Assembly: GCF_000231385.2 (NCBI RefSeq)
Contig: NC_018515.1
Coordinates: 1,182,501-1,246,500 of the forward strand
Origin: Desulfosporosinus meridiei DSM 13257
Lineage (GTDB): Bacteria; Bacillota; Desulfitobacteriia; Desulfitobacteriales; Desulfitobacteriaceae
Direction of reading: 5' to 3'
Length of the DNA stretch: 64,000 nt
Shown here one piece after another: positions 20,963 to 29,047 of this stretch (within the stretch, counting starts at the first letter, position 1; each line of letters starts with the position of its first letter). A model generated the notes under the pieces. That model saw only the letters and a list, made by a program, of their open reading frames with translations, had not been told where the DNA came from and searched no databases. The translations under genes were made by a program, and so were the position numbers.

Positions 20963-21544
20963 GTGGGGATCAGTCTGCAAAAAGGACAAAAGATTGACTT
21001 AACTAAGGGAAACCCAGGGCTAACCAAGATCATTGTTGGATTAGGCTGGGATACCAATAAGTATTCCGGTGGGTCGGACTTTGACCTAGATGCCTCCGTA
21101 TTCTTGCTTGACAAAAACGGTCGAGCCGGAGGAATTGAGGATTTTATATATTATAATAACCTCGTTGGAGGTAATGGTTCAGTAAAACATACCGGTGATA
21201 ACCTCACCGGAGCAGGTGACGGGGATGATGAACAAATTAAGGTTGACTTAGCTCTTGTACCTGCCCATGTCGAAAAGATTGCCTTTACCGTTACAATTCA
21301 TGACGCGGTTCAAAGATCCCAGAACTTTGGTCAAGTATCAAATTCCTTTGTCCGAGTTGTTAATGAAACCAATGGACAAGAAGTTATGCGCTACGATTTA
21401 GGTGAAGATTTTTCTGTTGAAACAGCACTTGTAGTTTGCGAATTATATCGTCACCAAGGAGAATGGAAGTTTAATGCTATTGGCAGTGGCTTCTCAGGAG
21501 GACTGGCTGCTCTTTGCACAAACTATGGGTTAGATGTAAATTAG
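20963..21544 (+). CDS. terD: TerD family protein
   Basis: A 193-residue TerD protein, very similar to the previous one: [20 protein letters not shown], calcium loop [23 protein letters not shown] and ending [22 protein letters not shown] start with AAGGTGGTG upstream. Separated from the second paralog by 150 bases containing a hairpin, so its expression may be partly independent. No TerC, TerB or ATP-grasp gene lies beside the trio. Confidence 0.93.
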   Translation: MGISLQKGQKIDLTKGNPGLTKIIVGLGWDTNKYSGGSDFDLDASVFLLDKNGRAGGIEDFIYYNNLVGGNGSVKHTGDNLTGAGDGDDEQIKVDLALVPAHVEKIAFTVTIHDAVQRSQNFGQVSNSFVRVVNETNGQEVMRYDLGEDFSVETALVVCELYRHQGEWKFNAIGSGFSGGLAALCTNYGLDVN

Positions 21545-21560
21545 TATAATCGTCGATGAG

Positions 21561-21586
21561 GCGTCCCAATATTTGGGGCGCTTTTT
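21561..21586 (+). terminator. Terminator of the TerD genes
   Basis: Stem GCGTCCCAA/TTGGGGCGC (one G-T pair) with a three-base loop followed by five T, 17 bases after the stop codon. Confidence 0.88.
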
Positions 21587-21771
21587 AATTTGCATGAGTA
21601 TATTTATGCATTTTCTTTCATATATGGGAGTTTGGCAGTAATACACTCATATTTGCTGGAATATACTAAAAATTAGTCTGTTGTGAGCCTTTCTGCTGTT
21701 TGATGTTTATGTAGTCGTTGCATACAATGGTAGAGCAACATCCATGTAGGACATCAGGGAGGTAATAATTA

Positions 21772-23706
21772 ATGCTTAAAATGGGGAGCCGACCCATAAA
21801 TCGATTTCTGAGCTTATGTATTTTATTGGCTGGGGTGGTACTCGTATGGGGTACAATTGTAACTTCTCACGGCGGGGACTGGCTTGTAAGAGGATTAAGG
21901 TTTTTTACGGAAGAAGGTGCGGGTCGTTCACTTACCTGGAAAGTGGATGGACTGACGATATTCTTCCTTTTTATTTTGCTCTTAGGCCAATGCTTATCTT
22001 CTCTTTATGCGATGGGATACCTAAAAGAATATGAGGAAGGAAATAAGTCTCTTTGGCCGTTTTATGGTGCTTGGTTTCTATTCCTTGGCAGTATGGTTAG
22101 TGTTCTGCTGGCAGATGATGGCTTTACCTTTTTATTGACTTGGGAAATGATGTCCTTATTTTCTTTTTTCTTAGTTCTCTATGAGCATGAAAATCCCCAA
22201 AACCGCAAGGCAGCCTATATTTACCTAATTATGACTCATGTCGGAACGGTCTTCTTGACCGCAGCAACCCTGTATTTATATACAAAAACCGGAAGCTTTG
22301 CTTTTCAGGTCTGGGCCGATTCGTCTTCGACACTTTCTACTAGTCAACTCAATTTGCTTTTTATAGCTTTCTTTATAGGATTGGGGACAAAGGCGGGTCT
22401 TGTCCCGTTACATATTTGGCTGCCCTACGCCCATTCTTCTGCACCAAGCCCTGTCTCTTCACTGATGTCGGGGGTCATGGTTAAAGTGGCGCTTTACCTC
22501 TTTTTAAGAATAGTTTGGCTTGCTTTTGGGCCGGGGATGGCTTGGTGGGGATGGTTATTCTTACTGGTTGGTGCTCTATCTGCCACTGTCGGAATACTCT
22601 TAGCGTCGGTTCAGACAGATCTTAAGAAGTTGCTCGCTTTTTCCACAATTGAAAATATAGGTATTCTTAGTATGGCTTTAGGAAGTGCCTTTCTGGCAAG
22701 GTTCTGGCAGAATGAATGGGCAATGAATTTGGCCCTTATTGCATTTTTTTGGCATTCTCTTCAGCATATGCTTTTCAAAACTTTGCTCTTTATGAGTGCC
22801 GGAAATATTATTCAGGCAACACATACCAGAAACCTAGAACAATTGGGCGGCTTGCTCAAACGTATGCCGAAGACAGGTTTTGGAGCCCTTATTGGAGTAA
22901 TAGGGATCACCGCTTTACCTCCTCTGGGGGGATTCTGGGGAGAATTAATGATTTTTCAATCCCTATGGCTCAATACCATACATCTTGCTAATGGTTGGAG
23001 TAAAGCCGTCTTGCCCTTGTTTATTGGAGTCCTCGCCTTAGTAGGGGGATTATCCATGGCCACTTTTGTGAAGTGGTTTGGGATTGCTTTCCTTGGACAA
23101 GCCCGTTCGAATGTGGCTGATAAAGCTAGAGAGGTACAGCCTGTTCAATATGTCGCTCCATTTATCATCATTATTTTAGCGGTTTTAACTGTGCTTTGGC
23201 CCTCTGCTACCTTAGCCTTAATCAATTTTCCGCTCTTAGTTTTGAAAAACGGTGAAGTATCTGGGTTAGGATCAGTCGTAGAAAACTCGATCCATATGGC
23301 TTCCGTTTATTTGATAATTTTTACGTTACTCACATTAGTTGTTTTTACTTTAAGCAAACGAGGGAAACAGAGAGTTACAGCGACTTGGAACTGTGGTTCC
23401 CCTTTAACCCTTGATATGCAGTATAGTGCCACTGGATTAACCAAACCTATTCGGATTCTGTTTGCTAAAGCAATGGGTTCTCATCGACAAGTTGAACGGG
23501 ATTTTGCTGGAACTCGTTATAGTTTGCGTTCGTTGAGCTATGAAGGGGAAATTAAAGCTACTTTTGAGGATTACTTCTATCGACCTTTAATTCGAGGATT
23601 GCTTTGGTTGGCAGCTCAAATTCGCAAACTGCAAGAAGGAAGTATTCATTTATACTTAGGGTACCTTTTGCTGACAGTGATCGTCGTTTTATTTTTAGGA
23701 CGCTAG
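21772..23706 (+). CDS. hyfB: Hydrogenase-4 membrane subunit B (antiporter-like)
   Basis: A 644-residue polytopic membrane protein of the HyfB/HycC/NuoL family, with some fourteen hydrophobic segments. The core proton-channel motif is recognisable: FIGLGTKAGLVPLHIWLPYAHSSAPSP and LKKLLAFSTIENIGI, with the conserved Lys and His/Glu. The C-terminal 120 residues include the soluble segment WNCGSPLTLDMQYSATGLTKP seen in HyfB. AGGGAGG precedes the ATG. First gene of the six-gene hydrogenase operon; it should pump protons or sodium while the catalytic pair handles hydrogen. Confidence 0.9.
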   Translation: MLKMGSRPINRFLSLCILLAGVVLVWGTIVTSHGGDWLVRGLRFFTEEGAGRSLTWKVDGLTIFFLFILLLGQCLSSLYAMGYLKEYEEGNKSLWPFYGAWFLFLGSMVSVLLADDGFTFLLTWEMMSLFSFFLVLYEHENPQNRKAAYIYLIMTHVGTVFLTAATLYLYTKTGSFAFQVWADSSSTLSTSQLNLLFIAFFIGLGTKAGLVPLHIWLPYAHSSAPSPVSSLMSGVMVKVALYLFLRIVWLAFGPGMAWWGWLFLLVGALSATVGILLASVQTDLKKLLAFSTIENIGILSMALGSAFLARFWQNEWAMNLALIAFFWHSLQHMLFKTLLFMSAGNIIQATHTRNLEQLGGLLKRMPKTGFGALIGVIGITALPPLGGFWGELMIFQSLWLNTIHLANGWSKAVLPLFIGVLALVGGLSMATFVKWFGIAFLGQARSNVADKAREVQPVQYVAPFIIIILAVLTVLWPSATLALINFPLLVLKNGEVSGLGSVVENSIHMASVYLIIFTLLTLVVFTLSKRGKQRVTATWNCGSPLTLDMQYSATGLTKPIRILFAKAMGSHRQVERDFAGTRYSLRSLSYEGEIKATFEDYFYRPLIRGLLWLAAQIRKLQEGSIHLYLGYLLLTVIVVLFLGR

Positions 23707-23717
23707 GAGGGAAGATA

Positions 23718-24674
23718 TTGGACGGATCATTAGTGTTTTCAACCCGTTTGGTCATGGGCTTGGGACATATACTCTTAATTTTAATTGCTGCTCCGCTTCT
23801 TCAAGGATTCATTAAAAAAAGTAAAGCCTTCTGGCAGATGAGACAGGGCCCATCGATTCTTCAACCTTATCGAGATTTGAGAAAATTGATGAAGAAGGAA
23901 GAACTAATCTCAGAACATGCCTCGGGGATCTTTTTTCTGACTCCGCGGATTGTTCTCGCATGCATGTTAATGGCGGGGCTTGTTATTCCAAATGTTTGGG
24001 GATGGGCACCTTTAAGCGGTTGGGGGGATCTTTTTGTATTTGGTGCAAGCCTTGGTTTAGCCCGATTGTTTTTAACCCTTTCAGGCTTAGAGGGGGCAGG
24101 AACTTTCGGGGGGATGGGTTCTAGTCGAGAACTCTTTGTAGGATTATTAACGGAGCCGCCATTGCTTCTGGGGTTGATTGTTTTAGCTTTTATCTCTAAT
24201 ACAACCTCCTTACAAGGGATAACCTCCGGACTGGAGAGTGTGCCTCTCATTTTTGTCCCGCGATTATTAGCAGTAATAGCTTTGGTCATCGTTTGTATTG
24301 CAGAGATGGGTCGGATTCCAGTCGATAACCCAGATACCCATTTAGAACTAACCATGATTCACGAAGGAATGTTGCTGGAGTATACCGGTTCATCCCTAGC
24401 TTTGCTAAATTTTGCCGAGCAGATCAAGCAACTTTTGCTGATTAGCTTATTGACTCAAATTGTATTGCCGAGCGGGTTGATCTGGGGGAGTGAAGGTTTT
24501 TTAGGAATCCTCTCGGCTTTGGGTTTTGCTGGAGTTAAGATTGCTGTTTTCGGATTCTTTTTTGCCACAGTAGAAAGTGTCTTTGTTAAGAAGCGCCTTT
24601 TCTTACTTCCTAATTATTTGGCAACCAGCACTGCCTTCGCAATTTTGGCCTTGGTATCACTTTGGTTTATATAA
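23718..24674 (+). CDS. hyfC: Hydrogenase-4 subunit C (NuoH-like)
   Basis: A 318-residue membrane protein of the HyfC/HycD/NuoH family, with about eight hydrophobic segments. Family landmarks: QGFIKKSKAFWQMRQGP near the N-terminus, FGGMGSSRELFVGLLTEPP, and AEMGRIPVDNPDTHLELTMIHE, the conserved acidic cytoplasmic loop. The TTG start at 23718 is taken since AGGAGGG ends seven bases upstream; frames reaching further into hyfB lack homology. It anchors the catalytic subunits to the membrane arm. Confidence 0.9.
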   Translation: MDGSLVFSTRLVMGLGHILLILIAAPLLQGFIKKSKAFWQMRQGPSILQPYRDLRKLMKKEELISEHASGIFFLTPRIVLACMLMAGLVIPNVWGWAPLSGWGDLFVFGASLGLARLFLTLSGLEGAGTFGGMGSSRELFVGLLTEPPLLLGLIVLAFISNTTSLQGITSGLESVPLIFVPRLLAVIALVIVCIAEMGRIPVDNPDTHLELTMIHEGMLLEYTGSSLALLNFAEQIKQLLLISLLTQIVLPSGLIWGSEGFLGILSALGFAGVKIAVFGFFFATVESVFVKKRLFLLPNYLATSTAFAILALVSLWFI

Positions 24675-24686
24675 GGGGGTTATGAA

Positions 24687-25340
24687 GTGCAAAGTGATTT
24701 TGTAAATGAGCTTAATTTATTACTGATTGTGCTTTTAACGAGTGGATTGAGTATTGTCTATAGCGCGAAGGTTAAAACAGCCCTCAACTTGTGGACTTTG
24801 CAGACTTTGGCTGTTTCTATTCTTATCTTAGCACAAGGGATCTATTATCATGAACTGGACGTAATCATTGTGGGAACCCTGTTGTTAATTGGCAAGGTCG
24901 GAGTTATTCCTGTACTTTTAGGACGTGTCTTGAAAAAGTCCAAGACTGAGTGGGTAGGGGAAATATATTTAAAGCGCACTTCTTCCTTAGTGGTTGCCGG
25001 AGCCTTAACTCTCATTGCCTATGAAGTGACGGAACCATTGATAGTACTGCAACCAAGCTTTCGTAACGGTTTAGCTGTTGGCTTAGCCTTAATCTTTTAT
25101 GGCCTGCTGCTAATGATGATCCGCAAAGTCGCAATAGTACAGGTTTTAGGAATCTTGCTTGTTGATAATGGAATATTCCTAGCAGGATTTTTCTTGACCC
25201 AAGGGATGCCTTTGTTGATAGAGCTGGGAAGTATGTTTGATATCCTAGTCGGGATTTTAGTAATTGCGATTCTGACTAAGCAAATGCTGGAGAATTATGA
25301 TTCTCTAAATGTTGATCACATGAGGTCATTGAAAGGATAG
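24687..25340 (+). CDS. hyfE: Hydrogenase-4 subunit E
   Basis: A 217-residue hydrophobic protein with six to seven membrane segments, matching HyfE, which carries a NuoK-like part near its C-terminus (LLVDNGIFLAGFFLTQGMPLLIELGSMFDI). GTG start with AAGGGGG seven bases upstream and 12 bases after hyfC. An ATG five bases earlier is in another frame. HyfE is present in proton-pumping hydrogenase 4-type complexes and absent from the smaller hydrogenase 3, so this places the complex in the longer class. Confidence 0.85.
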   Translation: MQSDFVNELNLLLIVLLTSGLSIVYSAKVKTALNLWTLQTLAVSILILAQGIYYHELDVIIVGTLLLIGKVGVIPVLLGRVLKKSKTEWVGEIYLKRTSSLVVAGALTLIAYEVTEPLIVLQPSFRNGLAVGLALIFYGLLLMMIRKVAIVQVLGILLVDNGIFLAGFFLTQGMPLLIELGSMFDILVGILVIAILTKQMLENYDSLNVDHMRSLKG

Positions 25341-25346
25341 TATGCG

Positions 25347-26801
25347 ATGTTTATTGGAGTGGGAATAATCGCGGCAGTTGGCATGCTGATGTCGTCAAAG
25401 GGCATCTACTTAAAACTATGGAATTGTACGGCACTTGTTTTATTAGCTGTGACCGGTGGATGGACCATAAGACAAACCTTAAGCCAAGGGACATACGGAG
25501 ATCGATCTGGCCTTTTATATTGGGATGCCTTGAGCGCTTTGCTGCTAAGCGTCATAATCATAATTGCGGTGTATGTTATTTTATTTTCTTTGGGGTACAT
25601 GGAAAAAGAAGTACTGGAGAAGAAACTGCTTAGAAAAAGTTTGAAGTGGTATTATTTCTGGATATGGATCTTTATCGCAACAATGCTTATAGTTGTCAGT
25701 ACACCTAACTTAGGGATTATTTGGGTAGGAATTGAGATGACGACCATAGCCACGACTCTTATAGTTGGATTCTATCGAAACAAACAGGCAGTTGAAGCTG
25801 CTTGGAAATATGTGGTCTTGTGCACGGTAGGAATCAGCTTTGCTTTGCTGGGAACAATGTTGCTTTTTGCCGCGGCTGCACCGCTCTTGAATCTAAGTTT
25901 AAGCGCCTTGGATTGGCGATTGCTCCCACAAGTTGCCAATCAACTAGACCAGAATTTTCTGCGTTTGGGTGTTATATTTGCAGTTGTTGGTTATGGGGCA
26001 AAGGTGGGATTAGTTCCAATGCATGCTTGGCTCCCTGATGCCCATAGTCAAGCACCCTCTCCGGTTAGTGCCTTACTCTCCGCTGTTCTGCTTAATTGTG
26101 CTCTTTATGCAATTTTACGTTGGTATACTTTAGCTCGTCTGACCTCTCTGGGCTCAGATTTCATGGGTACGATCCTGATGAGCTTTGGATTGTTATCGTT
26201 GGCAGTAATGGTTGGATTTATTTTATTGCAAAAAGATATCAAGCGCTTATTGGCCTATTCAAGTGTTGAACACATGGGAATCTTAGCCTTAGGGTTTGGG
26301 TTGGGAACTAGGGAAGCAGTCTGGGGAGCGTCTTTACATCTGTTTCTCCATGGTTTAACGAAAGCCAACCTCTTTGTTATTATAGGAAATTTAGTGCAGA
26401 AAACTGGAACAAGACAAATCCCTAGGATTCGTGGGATATTGAAAGTTTACCCTTACACAGGGATCATTATGGTTTTAGGATTATTAGCGATCACTGGAAC
26501 TCCTCCTTTTGGAACTTTCAGGTCAGAGCTGAGTATCCTTTCCGGGCTGTATAAAACAGGACATCCAATCTTGGGCTTTTTGGCCATTTTATGCCTCACA
26601 ATAGTTTTTGCAGGTTTCCTCTTTCATTTTCTCCAGATGCTCTTTGGAAAGCCGAGAGGGCATTATCACCCTGGAGAGAGTATTAGTACTCTAGCTCTGG
26701 CAATCCCGCTTTTAGTAGTCCTTTTTCTAGGTTTGTTCATTCCCCATAGCCTTAATGAGACCCTAAATCAAGTTGTCAAAGTCATATTGGGAGGAGTATA
26801 G
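25347..26801 (+). CDS. hyfF: Hydrogenase-4 subunit F (antiporter-like)
   Basis: A 484-residue membrane protein of the NuoL/M/N family, second antiporter-type subunit of the complex. Motifs: EMTTIATTLIVGFY with the conserved Glu, GYGAKVGLVPMHAWLPDAHSQAPSP with the channel Lys and His, and DIKRLLAYSSVEHMGI. About thirteen hydrophobic segments. ATG six bases after hyfE, with GAAAGGA upstream. Its presence with hyfB implies at least two ion channels. Confidence 0.9.
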   Translation: MFIGVGIIAAVGMLMSSKGIYLKLWNCTALVLLAVTGGWTIRQTLSQGTYGDRSGLLYWDALSALLLSVIIIIAVYVILFSLGYMEKEVLEKKLLRKSLKWYYFWIWIFIATMLIVVSTPNLGIIWVGIEMTTIATTLIVGFYRNKQAVEAAWKYVVLCTVGISFALLGTMLLFAAAAPLLNLSLSALDWRLLPQVANQLDQNFLRLGVIFAVVGYGAKVGLVPMHAWLPDAHSQAPSPVSALLSAVLLNCALYAILRWYTLARLTSLGSDFMGTILMSFGLLSLAVMVGFILLQKDIKRLLAYSSVEHMGILALGFGLGTREAVWGASLHLFLHGLTKANLFVIIGNLVQKTGTRQIPRIRGILKVYPYTGIIMVLGLLAITGTPPFGTFRSELSILSGLYKTGHPILGFLAILCLTIVFAGFLFHFLQMLFGKPRGHYHPGESISTLALAIPLLVVLFLGLFIPHSLNETLNQVVKVILGGV

Positions 26802-26802
26802 G

Positions 26803-28392
26803 ATGCAAGGCTTAAGGGAGTATTTACAGAGTTACCCTGATATCGAGATTCTTAAATGGGAAAAACAAGAGGGAATTGTCTCACTGCCTCCCCATGATTT
26901 TTCAGATCTATTGACCTATTGTTTAGCTGTGAAGCCCCGGCCAATTTGGTTAACTCATGTTGTCAATGACGAGCGACAGTTGGGAAATGGTTTTTCCATC
27001 TATTTAGTGCTTCATTTTCCTGGAAAGGATTTTTCACTCACTTTTGTGGCAAAAGGGATTACTGTCGAATTTCCTTCACTTACCTCAATTTTACCGGCTT
27101 TGAATTGGTCGGAACGAGAAGCTCAAGATCTCTTCGGTTTGCTCGCTGACGGACATCCTGATCCTCGCCCGCTGGTATTACATCCGGGCTGGCCTAAGGG
27201 GTTCTATCCTTTACGTAAGGATTTTCAAGCTGAGCAAGAATCTAAGGGGTTTAAATCAGCACCTTTAGTCTTTCCGGAAGGCCATGGCGATGGCTTATTT
27301 GAAATTCCAGTTGGCCCAATTCATGCTGGAATTATTGAACCGGGGCATTTTCGGTTTTATACCCTTGGAGAAGCTGTTCTCCACTTAGAGGCCCAACTCT
27401 TTTTTACGCATAAGGGAATTGAGAAGCTCCTTGAAGGTAAAAGCATAGCAGAAGGTTTAGGCATCATAGAACGGGTTTGTGGAGTATGCACGGTCAGTCA
27501 TTCTCTCGCTTATTGTCAGGCGGTTGAAAAACTTGCTCAATTGGAAGCTCCTTATTCTGTCTTAATATGGAGAACAATTCTGGCGGAATTGGAACGAGTT
27601 TATAATCATATAGGGGATATCGGTAATATGTGTGCCGGAGTCGGCTTTGCTTTAGGGAATGCCAATGGTCTGCAATGTAAGGAAAGGCTCCAACGCCTAA
27701 ATCTAGAATTCTTTGGTCACCGATTTTTAAGGGGTACGGTGGTTCCCGGGGGCGTTAAATCAATCCCTACACTTAAGGAATCTCAAAGGATTTTAAAACA
27801 ACTCATTGGACTAGCCAGCGATTTTGAAGAATGGATACCTTTGCTGCTCAAACACGACGGCTTTCGTCAAAGGGCTATCACGACTGGAATATTAAAGTCA
27901 GAAAGTGCAATGGATTTAGGAGTTACTGGGCCAGCCGCCCGGGCCTCGGGTTTACGTTATGATTGGCGAGAACTTCATGCCCATTTGGTATACCCAGAGC
28001 TGAAGGTTAAAGCTATGGTCGAAAACGAGGGAGATGTTTGGTCAAGGTTGATGGTTAGGGTCGAGGAAACAAGGGAAAGTTTCCGGTTTCTAAGAGAGTT
28101 ATTGCAAAAAGGGTGGATGGAATCAGAGGTTCTAGATGTCAATCCAAAGGCCCTTGAAGAAAATATGATGATTCCTTGGCAGCCAGCTTGGGGATGTGTT
28201 GAGTCTCCTCGAGGAACTGATGTTGTCTGGCTCATGTTGGATGACAACAATAAAATTTACCGCTGCCGAATTCGATCAGCAAGCTATGCCAACTGGCCGG
28301 CAGTACCTCTGACGGTGCCAGGCAATATTGTCCCGGATTTTCCATTAATCAATAAAAGTTTTGAATTGTGCTATAGCTGCTGTGACCGCTAG
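26803..28392 (+). CDS. hyfG: Hydrogenase-4 large (NiFe) subunit
   Basis: A 529-residue HyfG/HycE-type subunit: residues 1-150 are NuoC-like (with WSEREAQDLFGL and HPGWPKGFYPLRKDF), the rest is the [NiFe] large subunit. Nickel ligands are visible in RVCGVC (Cys226, Cys229) and in the terminal LCYSCCDR (Cys523, Cys526). The protein stops right after that Arg, so the C-terminal peptide removed in HycE during maturation is missing, as in CooH- and Ech-type enzymes. GGGAGG precedes the ATG. The start at 26803 follows hyfF directly. No hyp maturation genes are in the window. Confidence 0.92.
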   Translation: MQGLREYLQSYPDIEILKWEKQEGIVSLPPHDFSDLLTYCLAVKPRPIWLTHVVNDERQLGNGFSIYLVLHFPGKDFSLTFVAKGITVEFPSLTSILPALNWSEREAQDLFGLLADGHPDPRPLVLHPGWPKGFYPLRKDFQAEQESKGFKSAPLVFPEGHGDGLFEIPVGPIHAGIIEPGHFRFYTLGEAVLHLEAQLFFTHKGIEKLLEGKSIAEGLGIIERVCGVCTVSHSLAYCQAVEKLAQLEAPYSVLIWRTILAELERVYNHIGDIGNMCAGVGFALGNANGLQCKERLQRLNLEFFGHRFLRGTVVPGGVKSIPTLKESQRILKQLIGLASDFEEWIPLLLKHDGFRQRAITTGILKSESAMDLGVTGPAARASGLRYDWRELHAHLVYPELKVKAMVENEGDVWSRLMVRVEETRESFRFLRELLQKGWMESEVLDVNPKALEENMMIPWQPAWGCVESPRGTDVVWLMLDDNNKIYRCRIRSASYANWPAVPLTVPGNIVPDFPLINKSFELCYSCCDR

Positions 28393-28411
28393 TTGAAAAG
28401 GGGAAGATAAC

Positions 28412-28906
28412 ATGTGGAGTTTGTTGCTCCGAAAACTGAAAATAGGGCGTCTCACAGAAAAGGGCGGGCTTGTAATAACAGCGCCAAAGCCGTCTAATTT
28501 ACCTAAAGAATTTAGACAATCTTTGCAAATTCGTCATCTGGATTGTGGCTCTTGTAATGGGTGTGATTGGGAAATTACAGCTCTTATTAATTCGGTCTAT
28601 GACCTTCAGCATTACGGAATTGACTTTGTAGCTTCCCCACGTCATGCAGACCTCTTAATGTGTACAGGGCCTGGCTCTACTCAATTATTAAAAGCAGCTC
28701 ATGAGACCTATGAAGCTATGGCCAAACCAAAATGGGTCATGGCGGTGGGGGATTGTGCCATAGATGGCGGGGTATTTAAGGATGGGTATGCCAGTGAAAA
28801 AGGTATCGGTGGAGTATTATCGGTGGATTTTAAGGTTCCGGGTTGCCCACCTTCACCAAAAGATATAATTTCTGCTTTGCTGGAATTTATGGGCAAACGA
28901 ATTTGA
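28412..28906 (+). CDS. hyfI: Hydrogenase-4 small subunit (NuoB-like)
   Basis: A 164-residue HyfI/HycG-type protein carrying the proximal [4Fe-4S] cluster. Cys45, Cys48 and Cys51 lie in DCGSCNGC; further ligands are in GDCAIDGG and VPGCPPSP. AAAAGGGGAAG precedes the ATG. It closes the operon hyfB-C-E-F-G-I. The ferredoxin-like subunits HyfA and HyfH, and any formate dehydrogenase, are not beside it, so the electron donor or acceptor is unknown; a soluble ferredoxin could dock directly. Confidence 0.9.
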   Translation: MWSLLLRKLKIGRLTEKGGLVITAPKPSNLPKEFRQSLQIRHLDCGSCNGCDWEITALINSVYDLQHYGIDFVASPRHADLLMCTGPGSTQLLKAAHETYEAMAKPKWVMAVGDCAIDGGVFKDGYASEKGIGGVLSVDFKVPGCPPSPKDIISALLEFMGKRI

Positions 28907-28958
28907 ACTTGGGGCAAATAGAACGTAAAGTCAATCGAAAAAAACTCCCGTAAATAAA

Positions 28959-29003
28959 TTAATCCCTGGCAGTTCAAGTTGAACTGTCAGGGATTAATTT
29001 GTT
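28959..29003 (+). terminator. Terminator of the hydrogenase operon
   Basis: A 19-base stem TTAATCCCTGGCAGTTCAA paired with TTGAACTGTCAGGGATTAA (one G-T pair), followed by TTTGTTTT. It lies between two convergent genes. Confidence 0.85.
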
Positions 29004-29047
29004 TTAGTCAAGTAATTCAATCTAACTGAAAAGGATAAAAGTTAAGT

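Noticed and set aside
21620-21740. Possible sigma-54 promoter before hyfB (TTTGGCAG...TTTGCT)
   Set aside because: The spacing between the two halves is too long and the -24 element has no GC partner.
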